Assembly: GCF_043195125.1 (NCBI RefSeq)
Contig: NZ_JBAFWR010000013.1
Strand: one strand, 5' to 3'
Source: NCEH01 sp043195125
GTDB lineage: Bacteria; Pseudomonadota; Alphaproteobacteria; Rhizobiales; Xanthobacteraceae
DNA: 64,000 bases
The notes beneath the pieces were generated by a model, which searched no databases, had not been told where the DNA came from, and saw nothing but the letters and a program-made list of their open reading frames with translations. This document shows, piece after piece, positions 24,683-33,095 of this stretch (the first letter of the stretch is position 1; each line of letters begins with the position of its first letter). The position numbers were made by a program, and so were the translations under genes.

Positions 24683-27370
24683 ATGACCAAGACTTACATC
24701 CCATCCGATCCCCTGTTTGCGCAGCAATGGCATCTGCTCAACACCGGCCAGGACATCTTCGGTCTACCGCAAGATCCCAATGCCTATCACAACGACATCA
24801 ACGTCACCGCGGTGTGGCCGGACTACACGGGCGAGGGCGTGGAGGTCGCCGTCCTGGATGGCGGTTTCCAAGCCTCCCATCCCGACCTCGCGCCCAATTA
24901 TCTGACGGACAAATCCTATAGCTTTCTGACCAATGGCAACGGACAGCCCCAGCACGGCACGGCCACCATGGGTCTCGTCATCGCCGCCGACAACGACATC
25001 GGCGGCGTGGGGGTGGCGTTTGGCGCTAAGGGCATCGGCTATACATTCGGCAGTCCGGGGTCGACCTTCATTCGGGCGGTGAACCGTGTTCTCCTGGATG
25101 GCGCGGACGTCTTGAGCAACAGCTGGGGGTGGGGAAACATCCTCTCGTCCTCGGCCACCGAGCGTTCCATGTTCGACGGCGCGATGATCAGCCTGGTGCA
25201 GATCGGTCGCGAGGGGCTCGGCACCGTCGCCCTGTTTGCCGCGGGCAACGAACGCGCGCGGGGTGTTGATACCAATGGCAGCCTGTCGACCAGCTCGCCT
25301 TATGGCATAACGGTCGCTGCGGCGAACGTGGACGGCACGGTCTCCAGCTATTCGACCCCCGGGGCAAGCATCCTGGTCGCAGCCCCAGGCAGCGGCGATT
25401 CATCCGGCAGCGCCAAGGAGCTGCCGAGCATCGTCACCACCGATCTTCTGGGAACCGCGGGCTACAACAAGACCGCCAATGGCGATTACACCGACCTCTA
25501 CGGCACCGCCGGGAGCGTGGGCTTCAACGGAACCTCCGCCGCGACGCCGATTGTGGCCGGTGTGGTCGCGCTGATGCTGCAAGCCAACCCGACGCTGGGC
25601 TATCGCGACGTTCAGGAGATCCTCGCCTACAGCGCGCGGACGCCCCAAGGGGTCACCACCTGGAGCACGAATGGCGCCACCGATTGGAATGGCGGTGGCC
25701 ACCTCTACAGCAACGACCTGGGCTTCGGTGAGGTCAATGCCCTCGCTGCCGTCCGCCTCGCCGAGACGTGGACCAAGCAGAGCACCTACGACAACATGAC
25801 CACTGCGACAGCGCAGTTTCTGCCCGACGACGACCCGTTCGGTGTCGACCTCACCATCGCGTCGGGCGAGACCAAGAGCTTCAGCGTGTCTTTCTCGGAC
25901 GTGCTGCGGGTGCAGCATGTGCTGCTCACGATCGAGCTGTACGTTAACTCCAACGATCCCACCACAGGCGTCGATATCTCGCTCATCGGCCCGGGCGGCA
26001 GCGGCACGAGCAGCTTGCTGCACGCCTCGGACTCCATCTCGGGAAGTACGAACCATCTGGTGTTCGACACCGTGCACAATTGGGGGCAGATCAGCACGGC
26101 CGGCGAATGGACGCTCACCATTTCCAATCTCCGCAGCAGCGACCTGACGATTGATGCCTCGCTGGAGCTGCTCGGCGACAAGCCATCCGCCGGTCAGACC
26201 TTCATCTATACCGATGATTACGCGCGGCTGGGCGGGAGCGAGGCCGGGCGCACTATGCTGAGCGCGGAGGGGATCAACGCGATCAATGCCGCGGCCGTCA
26301 CCTCCAACACCTCGATCGATCTCTCGTCTCATCTGGCGCACATCGCCGGCGTTTACACCACGCTCGACCCCACCAGCCTCTTCGGCACCTTGATCACCGG
26401 CGACGGCAACGATTCCCTGGTGGGAGATGCCTCCGACAACCTGTTCATTTCCGGTCGCGGCATCAATTCCATCGTCGGCGGCGGCGGGGTCGATACCCTT
26501 CAGCTCCTGAAGGGCATCGCCGATTATTCCCAGGTCCAATGGGGCGATGAGCTCTTACTTACCGGCAGCGCCAGCAACGACGCCGCGCAGGGCATTGCGA
26601 AGTTCGTCTTCGCCGACGGCACGCTGACGCTCGGCAACAACGTGCTGGTCAACGACGTCTTCTACGCCACGGCGAACCGCGACGTGCTCGCGTCCGGCAT
26701 CGATACCGATACCCATTACGATCTCTACGGGTGGAAAGAAGGCCGGGACCCCAACGCCTGGTTCAGCACGGTGAGCTATCTTGCGAACCATGCCGATGTC
26801 AGCGCGGCGCACGTCAACCCGCTCACCTATTACAACGATGTCGGCTGGAAGAACGGCGACGACCCCTCCGCCTGGTTCGATACCACCCTCTATCTGAAGC
26901 TCAACCCGGACGTGGCGGCGGCCGGCATCGATCCGCTCGCGCACTTCCTGGCGTACGGCGAGGCCGAGGGACGCGAGGTGCGCCCGGTGGTGGATTCGAG
27001 CCACCTCATCAACGGCGCGTTCGACCCGACCTTTTATAAGCTCGCCAATCCCGACGTCGCGCTCTCCGGCATGGATGCCTTCGCCCACTGGCTGCAATAC
27101 GGCATGGCCGAAGGCCGCAATCCCGACGCTTATTTCGATACCAGCTTCTATCTCGCCCATAATCCGGATGTGGCGGCAGCCGGGGTCGATCCGCTGCAGC
27201 ACTACTTGAACTACGGCTGGAAAGAAGGTCGGGACCCCTCCAGCGCGTTCGATACCGAGGGGTATCTCGCCGCTTATGCGGACGTGAAGGACTCCGGCAT
27301 GGATCCGCTGGTTCATTACCTCCAGTTCGGTATCGCCGAGGGCCGCCAAGCCACCTGGGATCTCGCCTGA
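24683..27370 (+). CDS. Subtilisin-family serine protease with P domain, RTX motif and six C-terminal repeats (copy 1)
   Basis: 895-residue S8 peptidase. The catalytic triad is Asp59 (VAVLDGGFQ), His91 (QPQHGTATMG) and Ser285 (FNGTSAATP), with oxyanion Asn189 (AAGNE). A proprotein-convertase P domain covers about 389-500. One RTX-like calcium motif (GDGNDSLVGDASDN) is near 575. Residues 657-895 contain six units of about 40 residues built on F-D-x-x-x-Y-L-x-x-N-P-D-V-x-x-x-G-x-D-P-L-x-H-Y-L-x-Y-G, each ending in an E-G-R-type turn. There is no N-terminal signal peptide or clear propeptide, which with the RTX motif suggests type I secretion through a C-terminal signal (ending ATWDLA). Start ATG 24683 aligns with the paralogue. 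Confidence 0.9.
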   Translation: MTKTYIPSDPLFAQQWHLLNTGQDIFGLPQDPNAYHNDINVTAVWPDYTGEGVEVAVLDGGFQASHPDLAPNYLTDKSYSFLTNGNGQPQHGTATMGLVIAADNDIGGVGVAFGAKGIGYTFGSPGSTFIRAVNRVLLDGADVLSNSWGWGNILSSSATERSMFDGAMISLVQIGREGLGTVALFAAGNERARGVDTNGSLSTSSPYGITVAAANVDGTVSSYSTPGASILVAAPGSGDSSGSAKELPSIVTTDLLGTAGYNKTANGDYTDLYGTAGSVGFNGTSAATPIVAGVVALMLQANPTLGYRDVQEILAYSARTPQGVTTWSTNGATDWNGGGHLYSNDLGFGEVNALAAVRLAETWTKQSTYDNMTTATAQFLPDDDPFGVDLTIASGETKSFSVSFSDVLRVQHVLLTIELYVNSNDPTTGVDISLIGPGGSGTSSLLHASDSISGSTNHLVFDTVHNWGQISTAGEWTLTISNLRSSDLTIDASLELLGDKPSAGQTFIYTDDYARLGGSEAGRTMLSAEGINAINAAAVTSNTSIDLSSHLAHIAGVYTTLDPTSLFGTLITGDGNDSLVGDASDNLFISGRGINSIVGGGGVDTLQLLKGIADYSQVQWGDELLLTGSASNDAAQGIAKFVFADGTLTLGNNVLVNDVFYATANRDVLASGIDTDTHYDLYGWKEGRDPNAWFSTVSYLANHADVSAAHVNPLTYYNDVGWKNGDDPSAWFDTTLYLKLNPDVAAAGIDPLAHFLAYGEAEGREVRPVVDSSHLINGAFDPTFYKLANPDVALSGMDAFAHWLQYGMAEGRNPDAYFDTSFYLAHNPDVAAAGVDPLQHYLNYGWKEGRDPSSAFDTEGYLAAYADVKDSGMDPLVHYLQFGIAEGRQATWDLA

Positions 27371-27378
27371 CGTCGTCC

Positions 27379-27415
27379 CGGCGCTCACCCGCGCCGCGAA
27401 ATTTTGATGAGTTTT
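27379..27415 (+). terminator. Weak terminator-like hairpin between the two subtilase genes
   Basis: Arms cggcgc and gcgccg with a 6-nt loop, followed by an AT-rich tract with two T runs. It may only attenuate transcription into the second copy. Confidence 0.4.
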
Positions 27416-27461
27416 TATTGGCTTAGACCTGTCGGTCCACTCTGTGTCGGAGTATAGCAGA

Positions 27462-30215
27462 ATGGCTAAGATCTATATCCCGAACGATCCTTTGTTCGCG
27501 CAGCAATGGCATCTGCTTAACACCGGACAGGATATTTACGATCTTCCTCAGGAGCCTGGCGCCTATCGTAACGACATCAACGTCACCGGGGTGTGGCCGG
27601 ATTATACTGGCAAAGGCATTGTGGTTGGCGTTTACGACAATGGCTTCCAGGGTGACCACCCCGATTACATTGCCAATTATCTTTCGGACAAAGCGTATGA
27701 TTTCGTTACGGATCGGCCGGGCCAAACCCTGAACGACCATGGCACGTCGACGCTCGGCCTGATCGTTGCCAGCGATAATGACATCGGCGGCGTCGGCGTC
27801 GCCTTCGACGCCAAGGCGATCGCCTATACATGGGGCCCTGGCGATGATTTCGCCCGTGCGGTGGCCCGCGCTCTGTTGGACGGCGTTCAAGTCAGCAGCA
27901 ACAGCTGGGGGCCGAGCTCCGCACCGTTCAGCCTGGATCAAGGCTCGTTAAACAGCTATCGAAACTCCTTCATCAACATGGCCCAGCTTGGCCGTGATGG
28001 TCTCGGTATCGTCACCGTTTTCGCCGCGGGCAATTCGCGGGAAGAGCATTACAATTCCACCTTCCTGCCCACCAGCAACTCGCCCTTCGCCATCACGGTG
28101 GCGGCGGCCAATGTGGACGGGACCGTTTCCAGCTATTCGACACCGGGGCCCAGCGTGCTCGTGGCGGCTCCGGGCAGCGGAGCCAATGCGAACGGCTCTG
28201 TTTCGCAACTGCCGAGCATCGTCACCACCGATATGCTTGGGGAGGCGGGATACAATACGTATCCGGACGGCGATTATACCGATGTTCTCGACCGCACGGT
28301 GATCGATCCGGTGACCCAAAAGATCAAGGCGGGAGGTTTCAACGGGACATCCGCCGCGACGCCGATCGTTTCCGGGGTGGTCGCCCTGATCCTCGAGGCC
28401 AATGCATCCCTCGGCTATCGCGATGTTCAGGAAATCCTTGCCTACAGCGCCAAGACCCCCGAGGGCGTGGCCAATTGGGCGACAAACGGCGCCACCGATT
28501 GGAACGGCGGGGGCCATTATTACAATAATGATCTCGGCTTTGGTCACGTTGACGCTCTCGCGGCCGTGCGCCTCGCCGAGACCTGGCACAAGCAGAGCAC
28601 CTATTCCAACGCGGTCGGCGAAGGTGTTGTCCTGGCAGCTTCCGGAACCACGGTCCAGGCCGGCAACACCCAGGAATTCACCGCGCGGTTCCAAGATCCC
28701 ATCCGCGTTCAGCATGTCGTCGTCTCGGTCTCGCTCGAGATGTTCGGAGGAACCCTTTCTCAAGTCGATATGATGCTGATCGGTCCGAACGGCGAGACGA
28801 GCAGTGTTTTCCTCGACCCGGACCTCTATAATCCAGTTTACTACAATCCCGTCACGCAGACCGCCACGGTCGGCTTGCCGAGTGCCATCACGTACAGCTT
28901 CGACACCGTGCATGATTGGGGCGAGCTGAGCACTTCGGGAGACTGGAAGCTCGTCATCACCAATCGCTCGACCGTCGGCGACCTTGTGATTTCCGCCAGC
29001 CTGCAGGTGGTCGGCGACACGGCGCCCGAAAGCCAAACATTTATCTATACCAATGATTATGCGCAGGCGGCCGCGGCCGATGCGTCCCGCGCCGTCGTGG
29101 GCGCCAATACGGTTGGCTCTCACACCCTGAATGCGGCGGCCGTCACGTCGGACACGATCATCGATCTCGTGCACCACACGGCCACGATCGCCGGTGTCGC
29201 GACCACGATCAGCGACACCATTCAGCTCAACACGCTGATCACGGGCGACGGCAACGACGTTCTGGTGGGCGACGCCTCCGACACTTTGTTCTTGTCGGGT
29301 CGCGGCATCAACACGATCACCGGCGGCGGCGGTGTCGATACGCTCCAGCTCCTGAAGGGCATCGCCGATTATACCCAGATGCAGGCCGGCGCGCAGATCG
29401 TGCTCGCCGGTGGCGCGAGCCAGGACCACATCACCGGTGTCTCCAAGCTGCTGTTTGCGGAGGGGACGCTCACCCTCGGCACGAATGTGCTGGTCAATGA
29501 CGTGTTCTACGCCAACGCCAACCGCGATGTGCTTGCCTCAGGCCTGGATACCGATACCCATTACGCCGTCTACGGCTGGCATGAGGGGCGCGACCCCAAC
29601 GCCTGGTTCAGCACCACCGCCTATCTCGCCAATCATGCGAACGTGGTGGCGGCGGGGAGCAATCCACTCGATTATTACGACCAGGTCGGCTGGAAGAATG
29701 GCGACGACCCCTCCGCCTGGTTCGATACGAGCTTGTATCTCAAGCTCAATCCGGACGTGGCGGCGGCGGGCATGGACCCGCTGGCGCATTATCTTTCCTA
29801 CGGCATGGCTGAAGACCGCCAGATCCGCCCGGTGGTTGATTCGGCGAAGCTGGTCTCGGGCGTGTTCGACCCGACCTTCTACAAGCTCGCGAACGTGGAC
29901 GTGGCGCAATCCGGCATGGACGCCTATGCCCATTACCTGCAATTCGGCAAGGCCGAGGGGCGCGACCCCGATGCCTATTTCGATACGTCCTTTTATCTCG
30001 CGATGAATCCGGACGTGGCGCAGGCGGGTGTCGATCCGCTGCAGCATTATTTGAACTATGGATGGAAGGAGGGGCGCGATCCCTCCAGCCAGTTCGATAC
30101 GTCGGACTATCTCGCCAACTATAAGGACGTGGCGGAGGCGGGCATCGACCCGCTGGTGCATTATCTGCAATACGGCATCGCCGAGGGCCGTCACGCCACC
30201 TGGGACCTCGCCTGA
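27462..30215 (+). CDS. Subtilisin-family serine protease with P domain, RTX motif and six C-terminal repeats (copy 2)
   Basis: 917-residue paralogue of the preceding gene along its whole length, starting 91 bp after it. The triad is Asp59 (VVGVYDNGFQ), His93 (LNDHGTSTLG) and Ser297 (FNGTSAATP), with Asn191 as oxyanion residue. The P domain spans roughly 396-520, an RTX-type GDGNDVLVGDASDT lies near 600, and six C-terminal repeats cover about 679-917. The protein again ends in ATWDLA. The ATG at 27462 has GGAG 9 nt upstream and matches the start of copy 1. The pair is a tandem gene duplication that has diverged moderately, most in the P domain and the insert before Ser297. Confidence 0.9.
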   Translation: MAKIYIPNDPLFAQQWHLLNTGQDIYDLPQEPGAYRNDINVTGVWPDYTGKGIVVGVYDNGFQGDHPDYIANYLSDKAYDFVTDRPGQTLNDHGTSTLGLIVASDNDIGGVGVAFDAKAIAYTWGPGDDFARAVARALLDGVQVSSNSWGPSSAPFSLDQGSLNSYRNSFINMAQLGRDGLGIVTVFAAGNSREEHYNSTFLPTSNSPFAITVAAANVDGTVSSYSTPGPSVLVAAPGSGANANGSVSQLPSIVTTDMLGEAGYNTYPDGDYTDVLDRTVIDPVTQKIKAGGFNGTSAATPIVSGVVALILEANASLGYRDVQEILAYSAKTPEGVANWATNGATDWNGGGHYYNNDLGFGHVDALAAVRLAETWHKQSTYSNAVGEGVVLAASGTTVQAGNTQEFTARFQDPIRVQHVVVSVSLEMFGGTLSQVDMMLIGPNGETSSVFLDPDLYNPVYYNPVTQTATVGLPSAITYSFDTVHDWGELSTSGDWKLVITNRSTVGDLVISASLQVVGDTAPESQTFIYTNDYAQAAAADASRAVVGANTVGSHTLNAAAVTSDTIIDLVHHTATIAGVATTISDTIQLNTLITGDGNDVLVGDASDTLFLSGRGINTITGGGGVDTLQLLKGIADYTQMQAGAQIVLAGGASQDHITGVSKLLFAEGTLTLGTNVLVNDVFYANANRDVLASGLDTDTHYAVYGWHEGRDPNAWFSTTAYLANHANVVAAGSNPLDYYDQVGWKNGDDPSAWFDTSLYLKLNPDVAAAGMDPLAHYLSYGMAEDRQIRPVVDSAKLVSGVFDPTFYKLANVDVAQSGMDAYAHYLQFGKAEGRDPDAYFDTSFYLAMNPDVAQAGVDPLQHYLNYGWKEGRDPSSQFDTSDYLANYKDVAEAGIDPLVHYLQYGIAEGRHATWDLA

Positions 30216-30222
30216 GGAAAGC

Positions 30223-30252
30223 GAGCTGCATCCCGCGGGCGGGGTGCAGCTC
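30223..30252 (+). terminator. Hairpin after the second subtilase gene
   Basis: A 12-bp stem with one G-T pair (gagctgcatccc with ggggtgcagctc) starts 8 bp past the stop. It lacks a T run, so it may be a weak terminator or an mRNA 3' stabiliser. Confidence 0.5.
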
Positions 30253-30284
30253 ATGGCGGCGCCGTCGGTGTCGGCCGCCGGCGC

Positions 30285-30488
30285 TTAATGGTCCGACAGC
30301 ACCACGTCGTCGGACCAGTCGCCCGGCACTTCCTTCACGATCGCTTGGCCGCAGATGACGCGGCCCTTCACCGGGTCGAAGGTCAGCGTCGGCGCGCCGT
30401 GCAATTGCCAGCCCTTGTTGAGCGCCGCGCTCACGCGCTTGCAGAAGGAGACGTCGTCGGGGCCGGTGAGATAGCGATAGAGCTTCAT
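30285..30488 (-). CDS. DUF1737 domain protein
   Basis: Small 67-residue protein of unknown function matching the DUF1737 pattern: MKLYRYLTGPDDVSFCKRVS, ALNKGWQLHGAPTLTFD, and a short C-terminal tail. It is 13 bp downstream of the DJ-1/PfpI gene and is the last gene of a three-gene minus-strand operon with the CitE-like enzyme. Confidence 0.8.
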   Translation of the reverse strand: MKLYRYLTGPDDVSFCKRVSAALNKGWQLHGAPTLTFDPVKGRVICGQAIVKEVPGDWSDDVVLSDH

Positions 30489-30501
30489 GGGAGCATCCGG
30501 T

Positions 30502-31182
30502 TCAGGGCGTGTTGAGCCGCCGGCCCACCTTTTCCGCCACGTCTTCGCGGCGGCGCTGGAACGCGGCGGTGCGGGCGCGGACCTCTTCGACCAGGCGGGG
30601 GTCTTCCTCGCGCATGGGCGGGAAGGGCGGCTGGGGATCATATTCAATGGCGAGGCGGATGCGCCGCGCTTCTTCCTCGCCGGCGATTTCCTGGGCGAGC
30701 CGCAAGGCGAAATCGAGGCCGGAGGTGACGCCCGCCCCGGTGATGCGGTTGCGGTCGATCACCACCCGCTCGGCCACCGGAATGGCGCCCAGCAGGGCCA
30801 ATTGGTCCAGCGAAAGCCAATGACAGGTGGCGCGATAGCCGCGCAGCAAACCGGCGGCGGCGAGCACCAGCGAGCCGGTGCACACCGAGGTGATGTAGCG
30901 CGCGCCCTTGGCCTGGGCATAGAGGAAGTCGAGCACATCCTCATCCTCCATCAGCGCCAGCTGGCCCGGGCCGCCGGGCACGAACAGCACGTCGCCCGGC
31001 GCCGCCTTGGAGAATTTGACCGTGGGCACGATGGAGAGGCCGGCGGCGTCGGCCACCGGCTTGGTCTTCTTCCAGGCGATCTGCACCTTTGCGTCCGGCA
31101 GGCGGGCGAACACCTCGAACGGCGCTGTGAGGTCGAGCTGGGTCATGCCGGGATAGGCCAGCATGGTGATGGTGAGGGCCAT
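30502..31182 (-). CDS. DJ-1/PfpI family protein (isonitrile hydratase/InhA-like)
   Basis: 226-residue glutamine-amidotransferase-like fold. The nucleophile is Cys101 in TSVCTGSLVLAAAGLL. The N terminus (MLAYPGMTQLDLTAPFEVFA) and the later ATCHWLSLDQLALLGA and RITGAGVTSGLDFAL match isonitrile hydratase-like members of the family. The substrate is unknown. The ATG at 31182 follows the CitE-like stop by 5 bp, so the two genes are co-translated. The upstream extension of its frame into the neighbouring gene is rejected as it would be non-homologous. Confidence 0.88.
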   Translation of the reverse strand: MALTITMLAYPGMTQLDLTAPFEVFARLPDAKVQIAWKKTKPVADAAGLSIVPTVKFSKAAPGDVLFVPGGPGQLALMEDEDVLDFLYAQAKGARYITSVCTGSLVLAAAGLLRGYRATCHWLSLDQLALLGAIPVAERVVIDRNRITGAGVTSGLDFALRLAQEIAGEEEARRIRLAIEYDPQPPFPPMREEDPRLVEEVRARTAAFQRRREDVAEKVGRRLNTP

Positions 31183-31187
31183 GGCGC

Positions 31188-32066
31188 TTAGGCGCGCCCG
31201 GCGATGGCGTCGGCGAGCGCCACCGTGCGGCGCGCGATGTCGGCGTGCATGCGCTCCACCATGCGCCCGTCCAGCGTCACCACGCCCTTTCCGGCGTTCT
31301 CCGGCAAATCGAACACGCCGATGATCGCACGGGCGCGAGCGATTTCCGCTTCCGGGGGGCTGAAGGCGGTGTTGCAGGGCTCGATCTGGGTGGGGTGGAT
31401 CAGCGTCTTGCCGTCCATGCCCATCTCGAAGCCCTGCGCGCATTCGGCCAGAAAACCCTCCATGTCCTGGAACTGGTTCCAGACCCCGTCCAGCACGTCG
31501 ATGCCATAGGCATGGGCGGCGGCGACCGCCATCATCAGCCAGCCGTACATGGGCGCGCGGCCGGGCACGAGCGCGGCGCGGGTCTCCTTGGCGAGATCGT
31601 TGGTGCCGAGCACGAACACGTCGAGCCGGGTCAGCGGGTCGCGCGCGGCCTCGGCAATCTCCTTGAGGGCGAAGATGGCGAGCGGGGTCTCGATCATCGC
31701 CCACACGCGCGTTTCATCCGGCACGCCGAGCGCCTTCAGGCGCGCACCCACGACCTGGAGCTGCTCGGGGTCCTGCACCTTGGGAAGGAGGATGGCATCG
31801 GGCGCGGCAGAGGCGGCGGCGGTGAGATCGTCCGCGCCCCAGGGCGTATCGAGCCCGTTGACGCGGATCACCACCTCGCGATGGCCGAAGCCGCCGGCCT
31901 TCACGCTGTCCACCACCCGCGCGCGGGCCTCCGCCTTGGCGTCGGGGGCAACCGCGTCCTCAAGGTCCAGGATCACCGCGTCGGCAGGCAGGGTGCGGGC
32001 CTTTTCCAGGGCGCGCGCGTTGGAACCGGGCATGTACAGCACGCTGCGGCGCGGACGGATGCTCAT
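31188..32066 (-). CDS. HpcH/HpaI aldolase/CitE-like protein, probable malyl-CoA thioesterase or lyase
   Basis: 292-residue TIM-barrel enzyme with the CitE signature: RRSVLYMPGSNARALEKA, VILDLEDAVAPDAK, VIRVNGLDTPWGADDL, LPKVQ, AMIETPLAI and the Mg-site LGTNDLAKE. It is close in outline to the (3S)-malyl-CoA thioesterase (Mcl2) and beta-methylmalyl-CoA/L-malyl-CoA lyase (Mcl1) of the ethylmalonyl-CoA pathway. The window also contains mesaconyl-CoA hydratase, which supplies a precursor, so a role in that pathway is plausible. I cannot distinguish thioesterase from lyase by eye. The ATG at 32066 is chosen over 32102 because MSIRPRRS matches family starts. Confidence 0.82.
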   Translation of the reverse strand: MSIRPRRSVLYMPGSNARALEKARTLPADAVILDLEDAVAPDAKAEARARVVDSVKAGGFGHREVVIRVNGLDTPWGADDLTAAASAAPDAILLPKVQDPEQLQVVGARLKALGVPDETRVWAMIETPLAIFALKEIAEAARDPLTRLDVFVLGTNDLAKETRAALVPGRAPMYGWLMMAVAAAHAYGIDVLDGVWNQFQDMEGFLAECAQGFEMGMDGKTLIHPTQIEPCNTAFSPPEAEIARARAIIGVFDLPENAGKGVVTLDGRMVERMHADIARRTVALADAIAGRA

Positions 32067-32159
32067 CGTGGCTCTCTCCCCCTCAGGAATTGTGCTCTGC
32101 AACCTAGCCGGGGATGCGGGCGCATGCCAACGTCAAAGCTGATCCTCTCCCGGCTCCGG

Positions 32160-32957
32160 ATGACGATGCAGACCCAGCCCCCGCTTTCTCCGCCGCAGCG
32201 CTATGCCGGCTTCGACGGTTGCCCCGGCGGCTGGGTGCGCGCGATCTGGGACGGGCAGGACAATCTGGAACTGGCCCGCATCGTCTGGTTGGAGGACAGC
32301 TTTTCCGGCGATCCGGCTTTCGCCTGCGCCGCCATCGATATTCCGATCGGCCTGCCGGACTGCGTGGGGGCGGGTGGCCGCGCGCCGGAACGCCTCGTGC
32401 GGCCGCTGCTGGGCATGCGACAGTCGAGCGTGTTCTCCGTGCCCTCACGCGCGGCCGTGGCCGCCGGCACGGGGGAGGGGTCTGAGGCCGGGCAAGGGGA
32501 GGGCGCGCTCTATGCCGCCGCCTGTGCTGCCGCGCGTGCGACCTCGGAGCCGCCGCGCGCGGTCTCCAAGCAATGTTTCCACATCTTCCCCAAAATCGCC
32601 GAAGCCGACCGCCTCCTGCGCGCGCGGCCGGAGTTGCGGGCGCGGCTGGTGGAATGCCACCCGGAAGTGAGCTTCCGGACCATGCGGGGGCACGCGCTCG
32701 CCGAGCCGAAGAAGGTGAAGAGTGCACCCCATGCGCCGGGTCTCGCGCTGCGCGTCGGCTTGCTGGAGGCCGCCGGACTGCCGACCGAGACGTTGACCGC
32801 CTCCACCGCGCGCATGCTGCGGGTGGGGCTCGACGATCTCATCGACGCGTGCGCCTGCGCCTGGACTGCATGGCGGGTGGCCCATGCGGTCGCGCTCAGT
32901 TTTCCCGACCCGCCGGACCATGACGCGTTCGGCCTGAGAATCGCGATCCGCGTCTGA
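32160..32957 (+). CDS. DUF429 domain protein
   Basis: 265-residue conserved protein of unknown function. The DUF429 hallmarks are YAGFDGCPGGWVRA, AAIDIPIGLPD, KQCFHIFPKI (usually S-x-Q-x-x-x-I), VECHPEVSF and DDLIDACACAWTA. The fold is expected to be RNase H-like, and the Asp residues in FDGCPGG, AIDIPIG and LDDLIDA could form a metal site. Start is ATG at 32160; an ATG two codons later is equally possible. A single gene divergent from the CitE-like operon. Confidence 0.85.
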   Translation: MTMQTQPPLSPPQRYAGFDGCPGGWVRAIWDGQDNLELARIVWLEDSFSGDPAFACAAIDIPIGLPDCVGAGGRAPERLVRPLLGMRQSSVFSVPSRAAVAAGTGEGSEAGQGEGALYAAACAAARATSEPPRAVSKQCFHIFPKIAEADRLLRARPELRARLVECHPEVSFRTMRGHALAEPKKVKSAPHAPGLALRVGLLEAAGLPTETLTASTARMLRVGLDDLIDACACAWTAWRVAHAVALSFPDPPDHDAFGLRIAIRV

Positions 32958-33095
32958 GCGAAGCTCCTCGCGCGGCGCATACCAGCCCTGCGGGCGGTTG
33001 AGAAAAGCTGCGACCAACGGGGAATACCGAGGTCGCGGGCCGCGTGCCAATGGTGTTTCTTGCCTTGTCCTCAGGATCAGCAGGAAGCCTCGTTC

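Noticed and set aside
31245..32159. Upstream extension of the DUF429 reading frame
   Set aside because: It runs opposite the CitE-like gene and shows no similarity to DUF429 proteins; the ATG at 32160 gives a normal-length protein.
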